DNA of 64,000 bases, taken from positions 142,704,682 to 142,768,681 of the forward strand of contig CM054062.1 of NCBI GenBank assembly GCA_028641055.1, written 5' to 3'. Both the position numbers and the translations under genes were made by a program. Position 1 is the stretch's first letter; each line of letters starts with the position of its first letter. Of the stretch, positions 44,201 to 54,990 are shown in pieces. The notes below the pieces were generated by a model that ran no database searches, was not told the origin of the DNA, and saw only the letters and a list, made by a program, of their open reading frames with translations. Source of the stretch: Alopecurus myosuroides. Its lineage: Eukaryota; Streptophyta; Magnoliopsida; Poales; Poaceae.

Positions 44201-44964
44201 TTGAGCCACGAAAGCTCAAAAGAGAATTTATTTATATTACCCACGTGTGCCCGCACTCCAGAATCCACTAAGAGTGGACTGTGGTCTGAACCAGTCCTCG
44301 TTAAAGCATGTACCGTAACGAGAGGATATTTTTGTTCCCATTCAACCGTTGGCAAAATTCTATCCAACTTTTGGAATGTCTGGTTCTCCCTTCTACTAGC
44401 CCACGTGTATTGTCTACCTGACAACTCAATCTCTTTCAAATTCAAGCTTTGTAAGATGGCATTAAACATAATAGGCCATCGCGGGTTATAGTTATTATTA
44501 CTCTTTTCATTCGGATTTCGTATTATGTTAAAATCACCACCCACCATCATCGGTAGTGTCTCATTATCACATATACGAACTAGCTCCGATAGAAACATAG
44601 GTTTGAACTCATCTTGAGCAGCCCCATAAACCGAAACTAAGATCCAATCGAACCCGTCATTCTTAGATTTAACAAACAATTTAACACAAAAATCTCCCAC
44701 CTCTACCTTCTTAACATGTAACGTAGAGGAATTAATTCCAATAAGCATACCCCCTGATCTACCTCTAGGTGGCAGACACAACCATGCAAAATCCAACCCC
44801 GAAGCTATGTGGCTAAGAAAAGGCGAAGCAAAATTTGATCTTCCAGTCTCCGACAAGGCCAGAAAATCCAATTTCTTTTCCCTAATTGTTTCTTGCACAA
44901 ATCTATGTTTAGCAGGGTCACGAAAACCCTCACTATTCCAAAACATACCACATAAGTTATGCAT
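41282..44964 (-). pseudogene. LINE ORF2: endonuclease and reverse transcriptase, broken
   Basis: The first 371 codons (44964-43849) are open and hold an exonuclease-endonuclease-phosphatase domain: LSETG, GGDFN, RQYTWAS and TGSDHSPLL carry the expected catalytic Glu, Asp, Asn and His. The reverse transcriptase follows in other frames: LNKAPGPDGFP, YRPICLLNV, SAFMPGRNI, KIDFEKAYDKV (43765-43118); GLRQGDPLSP and QYADDTVLF (43108-42806, YADD at 42875-42886); LSGLKINFHKSE, FKHLGIPI (42825-42340). The RVT-type zinc region is at 42098-41282 (CVFCGNEESIDHLF). Breaks are frameshifts near 43850, 42820, 42100-42340 and 41750, and a stop at 43118. Active relatives nick DNA and copy their RNA at the target. 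The ORF2 ATG overlaps the ORF1 stop by 8 bp. Confidence 0.9.
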
Positions 44965-45941
44965 CTTGGGATTTACTTTTTAAGTTAATTCTCGCACTCC
45001 TCCTCTTCGTAGACATAGAGTAGTCTTTCTTCTTCCTAGTCTTTTTCAAATTATTTAAATTATCCAACCCACAATCATCTAGCCCATCCAAACGACTAGC
45101 CTCCTCTTCTACTAGGTCCTCCGTTAAGCTAGCAGCTTTGTTTAAAATTAGGCTACTAGGTTGATCAGTACCACTATCAGCAAGATTATTGTGTAACATA
45201 GCAACAGTTCTACTTAATTCTGCACTTTTAATCAGTTTAGCAGATTCAAAGGCCTCCTGGTTAGAATTACCCAAAGAAATTCCCAACCTATGAGCCCTAT
45301 CAATTACTTCTTTATCCGAAAAAGACAGAATTGAAAAACTATTATTTAAATTCGTACCTTGACAATCATCCCTGCTAGCAGCTCGAGCCATAGCTCTCTC
45401 CAATTGAGAATCATCAGCGTTGTGTTGAGCCTTGATGCGTCCACTTGATCGAACCCCCGAAGTCCGTGTATCCTGGATGCCACCAAACTCGACCACCTTC
45501 CGCCTCAATATCTCGGTATCAACGCTGCTCGAAGACCCAAAGGGAAAAGCAGGCAAGGGCGGGGTAGAACACAAAGTTCCCGGCCTCATGCATGAGTTGT
45601 CCCCCGTCAGATTAACTGCTGCCGAACCAATCACCTGGACCGAACGCCCACTGCCTTCATTGATCAATGGAGAACCAGCACAAAGAAATCCCTCCATAGG
45701 CGAAGAAACAGCACTCTCACACACCCCTTTGGCGCGAGACAACGGTGAAGCAGGCAGAGAAAAGGTCCCTGCCGTGGCCTTCACGTCAGCAGCCATGACC
45801 TGATTACCACCTGCCGTGTCTGAAAACAGCACGCCCGTGGCCGAAACTGGGCCTGCCGTGGCCAAAAAATGCTCTGCCGTGAGTAGATCCTCTGCCGCGG
45901 TGAAGGACAGGTCTGCCGTGACTGCAGCACCTCCTGCCGTG
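44957..45941 (-). CDS. LINE ORF1 protein, 5'-truncated
   Basis: Open for about 327 codons, up to the Gypsy LTR border at 45941. The extra codons upstream, including the only ATG, are encoded by the LTR and are not part of the protein. The N-terminal visible part is a degenerate seven-residue repeat with TA (TAGGAAV, TADLSF, TAAEDLL, TAEHFLA). The middle is Ser/Gly/Pro-rich, and the C-terminus is basic (KKTRKKKDYS, KRRSARINLKSKS), fitting RNA binding. The zinc knuckle usually found in plant LINE ORF1 is not in the retained part. It ends at TAA 44957-44959 inside ATGCATAA, which also starts ORF2. Confidence 0.7.
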
Positions 45942-47102
45942 TGTAACATCCCAAGTATGAAAACATCCATTAGAATGTTTGCTCTCTGTTATTTTATGTT
46001 TTGCATCATATCATCATAATCATTGCAATTGTTTTTTTGTTGTTTTCCATTTGAATTTCAAACAAATTCCAAATCAAATTGTTTCATACTTGCTCTGTTA
46101 CAATTTCCAAATAAAAATATTCAAATCAAAACATCAAATTGTTTCCAATAACTTGGAAGTTCAAACCCTTTAAATTGCTTCTTTTCCATATTTCAATTAA
46201 TATCAAAAGTGCTCAAATTCAATTAAAATACAAACAGCAACTAATTTGAAATATTTGAAAAAACAAAAGTTTGCTAATTTGTGCTGTTACAATTTCCAAA
46301 TGAAATATTCAAATCAAAGCCATTAATTGTTTCCATTAAAGTTGTAAGTTCAAACTATTGATTTGTTTCTTTGCAATAATTCATTTAATACCAAAAATTG
46401 CTCAAATCCATTTAAATTTCCAAATAGCAACAAAAGTTAAAATTTTGTAAAACAAATAATTGCACCTCTGTGCTTTTATCATAACTAACCCATAAAATTT
46501 TTCCCTAAATTTTTCTAACCCTAAAACTGTCCCTTTTCTTCCCTTATTCTTTTCAGCAAAAAAAATAAAAAGAAAAAGGGAAAACAGAGAGGGGTGGGCA
46601 GGCCAGCCCAACACACCCCACGATGCCAGCCCGCTACCCCCTTCCCCCACCTCCGTACATGCTCACGTCAGCCATGGAGGAAAGCGACAGAGCCCTTTCC
46701 CCACAGCTCCACCGCACCCCCCTCCTTATCTAACCCCCCAAGGGGCAACCCTAACCCTAACCCGCATTCCCTTCCCTCTTTCTCCCATCTCCGCCGCCAC
46801 CGTTGAGGAGAGCGCCGCCGTTTCTCCCGCGGCCGGTCGCAGCTCGCCGAGCTCGCCGCCGCCGTCTCCGTCCACCTCCGGCCACGCTGAGACCACCCGT
46901 GCGAAGAGGGTGAGCCCCTCGACCGATTCCCTCTATTTCCCTGCTTGTTCCCGTGCAGTAGACGCCGCGATTTCGGCCGTGGTTTCCGTCGCTGGCTCTG
47001 TTCGTCGTTGATTTCCGGCAGAGGCCAAGTCTGAACTTTCGCGTTCAGTTTCAGTTAACGCCGCTTAGTAGGTTCAAAACCCCACAGCTCCCGTCTACAG
47101 CA

Positions 47103-47180
47103 AACAAGCCGCAGCAGCCCACTGGTTGCGCTCGCTGCGCGCGCACCAGGAGCTCGCGGGTTCGAATCCCGGCCACCCCC
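47103..47180 (+). other. tRNA-like unit 1 in 5' LTR
   Basis: GCAGCCCACTGGTTGC (A-box-like) and, about 40 bp later, GCGGGTTCGAATCCCGGCC, a textbook B-box/T-arm. The same unit is in the 3' LTR near 63543-63623. Position in the LTR corresponds to the tRNA-like segment of LTR A and LTR B. Confidence 0.6.
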
Positions 47181-47257
47181 TTTTTTTTGTTTCTTTTCCA
47201 ATTTGTTTCGATAGCGGATCTGAACCTCAACCCCCCCGAGTCCCCCTAACCTGACAA

Positions 47258-47335
47258 GCAACAGCAGCCACCGCAGTGGCCAGCGCAGTCACGCGCGCAC
47301 ACAAGCAGCAGCCCTGGGTTCGATCCCTCCCCCGC
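47258..47335 (+). other. tRNA-like unit 2 in 5' LTR
   Basis: Second, more diverged unit: CAAGCAACAGCAGCCACCGC, then CAGCCCTGGGTTCGATCCC (B-box). Its outline parallels unit 1, suggesting a duplication about 155 bp apart. Also in the 3' LTR at about 63700-63780. Confidence 0.45.
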
Positions 47336-50302
47336 GCGTTAACACACACCTTTTATTTTCTTTTTTGTTTCAGATCCAGATCCACTTCTTATCGCACACA
47401 AGTCCCTGTAGTTATTTCTAGGTCCCTGTTAAATTTATTCTAAGTCCCTGGCTGCTATTTAAAATGGCAGAACACACCCTAAACTTGGAAAAGGCATAAC
47501 TAATTCATTACAACTCCAAAATCAACATTTTAAATATGTTTTCCATACCAAATTAAATTTTCTACCCAAATATAAATTTTGTTTACTGTTTTGAATATTT
47601 TAAATTGGTGAAATATTTGAATCCTTGTTGAATTCATTTGATTTTGCAAAATTCATAACTTGGGCATAAAAATTCCAAACTCAACAAATAAAATATGTTT
47701 TCCATCCCATTTTGCATGTACTTTGCAAATATAAACTTTATGTTCTGTGTTGAATAATTAAATTTGGTTAAATAATTTTAACCTTGTTTAAATCATTTAA
47801 AATTGCTAAATTCATAACTTGGTCAAATGAAATTCTTTTTGAACATATAAAATATGTTTTCAAACCAGAAAATTATAATCTTTTCAAATATGAATTTTAC
47901 TAAATGTTTTGAACAAATAAAAATTCAAATAAATTCAAACTTGAATTAAATTCATTTAAATCATGTTCAAACTTGTTTAATTCATAATTAATTCATCTTA
48001 ATTCCTTTTTCAACAAATGAAACATGTATTCCACCTAAAATTGTGTGTTCTTTCCAAATATGAATTTTTTCATCTATTTTGAACAATTAGAATTGGTGAA
48101 AACAACAAATGCTTGTGTAACTCCTTTAAGAAGCAAATTTTCATAACTTAATAAATAAAAATTCCAAACTTGGTAAACTTCATTTCAAATTGAAGCTATT
48201 GTTGTTTTCTTTCTGTTTTCCTCATCCATGCATCATGCTAATCCACTTTCACATGTTGTTTAGTTGTAGATAATCTAAACCAACCTTAATTCATGGGCTT
48301 TCCATATGCAACCCAAATTGCATATGGGTCCATTTAATTATGTTACCATGTCAACTAGCTTATCATTGATGCATCAGTTAAACTGTCATGCATCATCCCA
48401 TGATTGTGCGTTATGCCATGTTATTGATTGTTTGTCTCTCTGCATTGTTTGTTTGCTTCTTCTCGAATAGACGACGACGCTGAGACAGACGAGGTTTACG
48501 ACACTACTTCTGAGGAGTTAGCCCAGTACCAGGCTACTGAGTTTGCAGGCAAGTATTCACTCACATGAACCATTGTGTTCCTTTCCACACTAGATACCGA
48601 TACTTTCCGTTGTCTATTCTGCTAGCCTTAAGATTCGTTGCTTGTGTTCGATCCTATCACATGTTATCCTGTAACTCTGATATAGCCTCACCTCCACACC
48701 TATACCATGTTGCTTGTTGCATGTGTCTTACTAGCATGCTTAGGGTTGTTTATGCTCGAGTCTGCTGTCCGTTATTTCTGTTACCATATTTATTATGTTC
48801 TGGGGCTCGATGTTTAAACAATCAACCTGTTAATGTTTGAGGTAATGCTAACTTGATGATAAGGCACCGGCAGGAGGCCCGGCGTGGTTTTGAGGCCTGC
48901 TAGTGTCGACCCTAATTAGGAAAAGGGTCTTGTCTACTGATCCATGATGAGCGCACTATCCGCATGTGGGAAGCGTGTATGGGCGCCCCCCTCAATTTGA
49001 TTCGATTCGCATCTCGTCCAAATCGCCTCATTTAGTTCGGGTTTTCCATTTGCCGCACGCATATGCAGGTACGAACCCGAGGCCAGGGTGGAAACTTTTG
49101 TAGTCGGCATTTAGGGAGACACGTTCTTAGAGTGCTATGAGGGTCCCCTTTTCTTCGTGGGGCTTGATTAGCCGTGCGCTCAATTGCACGGGGTTCTTTG
49201 GGCTTGATGCGGAGAAGAGTTGAGTTGTGTTGAGTGCCCCGCTTGGTGGAAGGGCCATTCCATCTGGCGGGTTATTCTTACGTGTACGGCCAAATTGGTG
49301 CATCCCTGCAGGGTTAAATCTTCTCGAGAAGTCGTGTTTTCCGCGGTTATGGATGACTTGGTGAAAGTACTGGCTAACAAGTACTCAGAACAACTTACAC
49401 CTAACTAATGATAACTTGACTAGTAATAGTCTTATTGACACAATGACTTGAACCATCATTAATCCAACTGTGTGAGTTATCCTCGGATTGCTTCTTTGGA
49501 TAAGGGGCGAGATCCAGGATGGGTTTGTTTGAGGTTAGTGGTAGTTGGTTACGATACGCTATCTTACCCCTTTCTTTTAGCCGGAAGTTGTAGCGTGTTT
49601 CTGTAGTTGGTTAGGGCAGCCTGCTGCCGCACTTTTGTATCACCTATTCTTCCGTTGAACCCAAAGCATCTGTACTTGGTGTTGCCGGGTACACTATGGT
49701 ATCTTGTGAGTCTTTCTTGCCAGTACGTTTATGTACTGACCCCTTTGGGGCTGTGGTTTCCGCAGACTACGTTTCCGAGGATCCCCATGGTGGCTACTAC
49801 GTGGAGTATGACGAGGCTGCTGACGAGTAGATAGCGGACCCGGGCAGGATCCGAGACTTCGTGGATGGGCTCCGTCTTTTCGTTTCCGGCCTCTTAGGCC
49901 TATTTGGATCTTGTCTATACTCAGACACTTTGGATGCTTCCGCTGTGATGTAATGATGAATTGTTGGGACATGTGTCCTCTGGATGATTGTATTTGCTAT
50001 CTCTGCTCTAGTGAGAGCTATTTGCAACTTATTTCAATCTTTTGTGTCTTAGAGATATGTTGTGATATCACTTGTTCAAATGCCGTTGACGTACCATGTG
50101 TGTATGTTATGAAGTACGTCAACGGAAGTAGTCGGATTTCTATGGGATGGTTTACGCAGACGATGGATAGTAGAGAATGGTTGTCACCCGTTTACGTGTT
50201 GGCCTGCTCATATTGAGATGCGGGTGCCAGTATGCCCCGTAAGCCATTTGTTCTACTGTTTAGCGGACTGTGAGTATCCTCTAGAAGTCCGGGTGCGACA
50301 AA

Positions 50303-50315
50303 TGGTATCAGAGCC
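50303..50315 (+). promoter_or_regulatory. tRNA-iMet primer binding site
   Basis: TGGTATCAGAGCC, two bases after the LTR; identical to the site in the LTR-LTR remnant. Confidence 0.93.
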
Positions 50316-50840
50316 TGTCTGCCTATAGGATCCCTTTTACTGGTCGCAGTTGAGTCTAGAAACTATTTTGTAGCTATATAGGAAAAATAAAACGTGAGAG
50401 TAGGAATTCTGTTCTTTTATTTCTTTCCCCACCCACCCTCCCTTTTTCTGGTAAGGAAGTGCAACGTTGTTTTCTCTTCTCATCTAAACTTTCAAGTTAG
50501 GATTTCACGTATCCTGGTTTCTCTAGGATAGTTATATCTACTAGACCATAGGAATGGAGGTGTTTGTGACATGATTTATCATGTTGCCTACTCACGCTTG
50601 AGAACGGAGGCGTGTAAGCCCCGGAAGCAGATCCTCTATTCCTTAAGCAGTAGATATTTATCCTTTAGAAGCCCGGATGGGTTTTCCGTAGTACCTCAGG
50701 AGTGTTTGGTCTCGTGTTTCCCGATGTTGCTTCAATATCCTGTTCTTCTCAACATCCTTTTCGTCCGTTGAAACCTTATTGTTGCTTGCCACTTCAGTTC
50801 TTCTACCGGCGTATAATCAAAACTTCCCCATCATCTGCAG
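50316..50840 (+). other. Leader of chromovirus-type Gypsy
   Basis: Non-coding, about 525 bp. It ends in a pyrimidine-rich stretch followed by CATCTGCAG directly against the ATG of the extra ORF, which reads like a splice acceptor. Confidence 0.6.
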
Positions 50841-51653
50841 ATGGATCTCAGGTTCTACCCGCAGGTGGTTCGTATGACTCGTTGCGAGAGCACTGCCGGT
50901 TATCCGGAGATGCTGAGAGACATGGTCACTTTTCTGGGGTTCCGTTGGGCACCAGAGTACCAGGTCTACGAGCAGCAGCGAGAGTTTGACCAGACCTACT
51001 ACCAGGCTATCGTCTACATTCTGTCAGATGATGGCATGAGCGTAGTCCACCGCTACGAGGCAGTAGGTTCCACAGTGGATATGGTTGTGCAGCAGGCAGC
51101 TTATGTGAGTCTCACCGTCCTTCGTGCTGACTACTGGGGATTTGACGATTCTATCTATCGCCACATCCCCCGTGGTTACATCACTTCGGAGGGAGCTCAT
51201 TTCACTCTCTACGACAACTTGGATGTCTACGAGAATGATAACTCCAGGCTGCACACCACAGCCCAGTTTGTGAGGCACAGTGACGCAGTTGCCAGCACAC
51301 TATCTCAAGAGTTGGCTTCAGTCAGAGAGCAGCTCTACCTTGCTTTGACTCGTCTGGCGACGTACACCACAGACTTTGTTGGAGATGAGCGCTTTGCACG
51401 TTTCGATCAGCCAGTTGGTCGTCGTCTGCCAGATGCTGGAGGTTACGAGCCGATCAGAGGTCCACTCCTCAACCTCGGTGCTGGTTACACTGGGATTCCA
51501 CGCTTTGGAGCACAGGGAGTCGACGCTATGTACTTCACCACACCTAGAGTCTCTCTCAGACCATGTCAGATCTATGTGGATCGTCGTTCTACCTACTTTC
51601 GTGGGCGTGCTCCTCACCGTACCTCTCGCCGTACTCCTAGCCGCCTGTGGTGA
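50841..51653 (+). CDS. Extra ORF upstream of gag, function unknown, end disrupted by solo LTR
   Basis: Open for 270 codons, of which 268 belong to the element; the last ones and the stop come from the solo LTR inserted at 51646. Beyond that LTR the frame would have ended three codons later (stop at 57743-57745), so the original was about 271 residues. There is no Gag, protease or zinc-knuckle motif. Residues about 20-80 have a pattern (PEYQVYEQQ...FDQTYYQAIVYI...HRYEAVGSTVDMVVQQAAYVSL) that loosely recalls a double-stranded RNA-binding fold; this is only a suggestion. Residues about 140-170 look helical (SQELASVREQLYLALTRLAT). The tail is basic (RGRAPHRTSRR). Codon use is even and there are no internal stops, although gag-pol downstream is broken. 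Not recognised as a named family. Confidence 0.7.
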   Translation: MDLRFYPQVVRMTRCESTAGYPEMLRDMVTFLGFRWAPEYQVYEQQREFDQTYYQAIVYILSDDGMSVVHRYEAVGSTVDMVVQQAAYVSLTVLRADYWGFDDSIYRHIPRGYITSEGAHFTLYDNLDVYENDNSRLHTTAQFVRHSDAVASTLSQELASVREQLYLALTRLATYTTDFVGDERFARFDQPVGRRLPDAGGYEPIRGPLLNLGAGYTGIPRFGAQGVDAMYFTTPRVSLRPCQIYVDRRSTYFRGRAPHRTSRRTPSRLW

Positions 51654-53380
51654 CCCAGCACACCACTGCATGTGTAGTGCGCAAGTCAGTGACATAATAC
51701 TCACAGAAGGACTTATCCGTGAATATTACATCTCTCAGAGTGGTACAACAGAAACACAGCGGGGCCAAGCAAAGCTATAGGATACAAACTTCATTACAAA
51801 AATCTTGAGAATCTTCTAAATGAATCAAGAAGATCTCCTGCAAAAGAAACATCAGAAGAAGCAATTCAAAGCTCCAAGCCGGAGAAGAACTCTAGCTCAG
51901 AACTAATCCACTACGGCTGATGTCAGCCCTAATTTATGGCTTGAAATAACTAAGTCTAAGAATGGTCTCTAACTACATCTTGATAGCTTGTCCTCCACCA
52001 GCGTTGTTGATGACGATGCTTTACCGACTAAGTAGTAGATCACTCCATCTAGCTCCCTTAGGCAGCGATGGCTTCTCGATGACGACTTCAATAGGGCTTC
52101 AACTCTAAGAAAGGGTCAAACGGGATAGAATGAGTAACGAGCGTTACTCAGCAAGTTCATGATATATATAGTGGGTGGTTGATGCACTATCTACAGCTTT
52201 AGACTCGAAAGAGTCATAAGCTAATGCAAGGTTTTGTAAAACTTTCTTCAAGAGGTTGCTTTTACTTCTGAAAACTATGCCCGCCAGACCATCACAGGAC
52301 TAGAACTTCATGGAGTTGCCTTTCCTGTAGCGTTCGCAGTTCCTTCCCGGAACAGGGGGTAACATGCCACATCCTTTTACACTCTGCAGAGGTGCGTTAC
52401 TTTACCCATGGACGACCAAGACCATGTTGCACAACCAGGCTCGAGATCCTGTCCACTCCCACTCAGGTGTGGGGCCCGGTAGTTGGTCCAAGCCAAACCG
52501 TGCTTCTCCGCACAACGCATGCCCACCCATTTCTGCCAGCAGGTTGAACGCCTGATTCCACCCCTCACGATGGAGATCTACGCGCCCCTGGCAGACACTC
52601 ATAGACCCCAGAGTCCGTGGGACGTAAGGGCTCCCACCCATGTGCATGTAGTCCCGCAAGACCTACAGCGTACGTCTCTGGCGCGTCCGTTGACATGCGA
52701 ACGAGAAAAGTATCACGGATGACTTACTCCCCCCATAGAAGACCCATGGTTAACGCGGTATTTACGGCGCACCGAGTTCTGACGGCATTTGTGATTAGTT
52801 CCTAGGTAATACGTTCCCGTGCAGATGGAACCTTCCTTTGACCTATTCATCTTACCATGGTTCCATCCGCCCACCAAACAGAACACTACCACTCGGGTAG
52901 TCATTCAATTAGTCATATTATTATAAAAATAGGATCATGCATTCTTTTGAGAGTAGGTGATAATACAATAGGGTTTTTGCAAGTAGTTTGTTATGAGATA
53001 CTGCAAAGGATATGAGCAAGTGATGAACTTGCCTGAGATTTGAAATAACCATAATAATAATCCAGGTCTTCGGGGTTCGAGGGTCGAGTAGAGAAATCCA
53101 AATATCTGAAAGATAGCAAAGTAGTCCCGGTAAGGACTACAGAAAACACTTGGCAAGATGATATATGCATAGTAATGAGATGCATCGTGAATTACCCTGG
53201 AAAATACCCCAGCTTACAAGTGTAAGCCACGTTTGATACGGTATCGTAATCACACAGGTTTTAGGTGAATGGTTTCATTATTTGTGGTGATGTGGTTATT
53301 AGTTCTTTTAGACTTACATGTGTTTCACTTTTACTTAGCAAACCATTTCTGTCATGTTGAGGTAGAAGTGTTTATTACTA

Positions 53381-53474
53381 CTCCCTCCGATCCATAAAAA
53401 GTGTCGCCCACTTAGTACAAAGTTTGTACTATCTTAGTACAAAATGTGCGACACTTTTTATGGATCGGAGGGAG
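53381..53474. mobile_element. Stowaway MITE (94 bp)
   Basis: TA-flanked (53379-53380 and 53475-53476), with near-perfect inverted ends CTCCCTCCGATCCATAAAAA and its complement, then GTGTCGC/GCGACAC. The centre TACAAAGTTTGTA also pairs. The whole element can fold as one hairpin. Confidence 0.95.
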
Positions 53475-54227
53475 TAGTTTAGATAACAAAACAATAACAC
53501 ATAGAAAACAATTATTAAAAAGATAACAGACATATTTTATTTCATATTTTAGAGTGTAGAGCTTATGTCAAAGGTTGAATGAAAAATGAGTAACTAATAC
53601 AACCAATTCTATCATCACATCACTTGCTATTGCCATGTGATGATAGGTTTAGTAGATGTGAAAACATGAGGGTTTTATTAATTAGAAAAATAATATTTAT
53701 GGTAATTGTTTATGGTTATAATGGTATATTATAGAATTTCTATTATTCCCTTTAAAACAATTTTATAAGTTGAACAAATGTTTTATGTTTAACATATTTG
53801 AATTGGAAATGCTTTTCTCTTTAATTTGATATCTCATTTGAATTATTCTGAAAATATTTGAATAAGATTTTAATTTATTGATTTTAAATGAATTAAATGA
53901 TTATGCAAAACATTGCACACATAAAACTTTGTCAAATGACTTTAAAAACATCATAGGTGGATTGCATATTTCATTTGGAGCATTTTGGTATATAACTTGT
54001 ATTTTTCTGATTTTATGAATTATTTATTATTTTACTTTATTTTAAATGATTTAATTAATTAAGGAAAATGTTTAATTTTAAACTTTATCAAATTCATTTG
54101 AAAATATCATAATCAAGTAGATTTTATTTTTCTGATCATTTTCATATTTTATTTATATTTTTCTGAGTAATGAATTAAAAGTTATTGAATTATGAAGGTT
54201 TTATTTATTTTCTGCCAGAATTCAAAT

Positions 54228-54250
54228 TGACAGGTGGGACCCACCTGTCA
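54228..54250. other. 23-bp near-perfect palindrome
   Basis: TGACAGGTGGG, one A, CCCACCTGTCA: 11-bp arms. Lies in the solo LTR upstream (in minus sense: downstream) of the GC-rich leader. Similar CCCACCTGTC words occur at 13028 and 13084. Confidence 0.85.
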
Positions 54251-54429
54251 TAACTATTTTTAAATCAAAAAACAAAAGAAAAAGGAAATATGATGTCATG
54301 GTGACATCACGTCTACGTCAGCAATGGTGGGGATTTGTACTGTGAGGTTCCAATCGATTGCTCTGGCTCAAATTTGTGCAATCTGAAGATACCCAGGCCT
54401 AGAGAGGAACTAGGGGAACTAAATGGTTG

Positions 54430-54990
54430 TAGCGCCGCCGGTTTTTGACCACCGGAGTTGTTCCGGCGAGCACATACCGCGGCGGCGGATGCGGTGACTC
54501 ACGGCGGTGATGATTTCGTTGGCTATACGCATAATAGAAGGTACCACGATGCTCCCCAGCTCACCCTGAGTGCGTGTAGATGCTCGATGAAGGACGAGGT
54601 GGTCGCTATCGACGGTGAGCTTCCATGGCGGCCGGCGGCGGAGCAAAAAGGGAACTGCCGAATTCTCCGACCTCCCTTCATCCCAGCTTGCGAAACTCGT
54701 CATCATGGTAGAGGAGGACCCGGCGCATCCAATGATGGCCTCAGCTCGCCCCTAGGTGGCCGGAATCGACGGCGGCGTGCGGCGTCCGTGAGACTAGGGT
54801 TAGGGTTTCTTCCGGTTTGATACAGAGAGGGAGACAGAGGGTGAGGGAGAAGAGAGAGTGAGCAAGCGTAGCACGTCCCCTCCTGCCTCTTATCCAACGG
54901 AAAGGCGGCCGAGGAGAGGTGGCAACGATGGCGTGGCCATCGCTATCTTCTCCTCTCCCTTCTGGCAGGAGGAAGAAGAAAGGGAAAAAG
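54430..54990 (-). promoter_or_regulatory. GC-rich promoter/leader region of the solo LTR
   Basis: In minus sense it has CTCTCTCTTCTCCCTCACCC, then AGAAACCCTAACCCTAG and GCCGCCGTCG-type sequence, the usual appearance of a plant transcription start and leader. Comparable to 46700-46900 in the other family. No TATA box was fixed. Confidence 0.4.

Larger units (their letters stand above)
41131..45941 (-). mobile_element. L1-type LINE, 5' part displaced by a Gypsy insertion
   Basis: The minus-strand order is ORF1 remnant, endonuclease, reverse transcriptase, RVT zinc-finger region, then a 3' untranslated end with GATGCAGAGACTGGGG near 41140-41160. The Gypsy at 45942 inserted into ORF1, so the remaining 5' end should lie beyond the window. 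The 3' edge is followed by an A-run on the plus strand; the exact end and target duplication could not be fixed. Confidence 0.88.
45942..50300 (+). repeat. 5' LTR (4.36 kb) of chromovirus-type Gypsy
   Basis: TGTAACATCCCAAG at the start and GGGTGCGACA at the end. Layout: AT-rich U3 to about 46580, GC-rich gene-like leader with CCGCCGCC and CCCTAACCCTAACCC (46590-47350), two tRNA-like units, a long AT-rich stretch to 48400, then a U5-like conserved region shared with LTR A and LTR B. No gene; the small open frames are compositional. Confidence 0.92.

Noticed and set aside
45942..45970. ATG start for LINE ORF1
   Set aside because: The ATG and first codons lie in the Gypsy LTR; the genuine ORF1 start is displaced outside the window.
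46748..46766. Telomere-like CCCTAACCCTAACCC
   Set aside because: Two to three units of the wrong form for plants (CCCTAAA) within a C-rich LTR leader; present in both LTRs.
54458..54820. 120-codon frame in the solo LTR
   Set aside because: GC-rich leader on the opposite strand to the LTR; overlapping frames on both strands and no domain.
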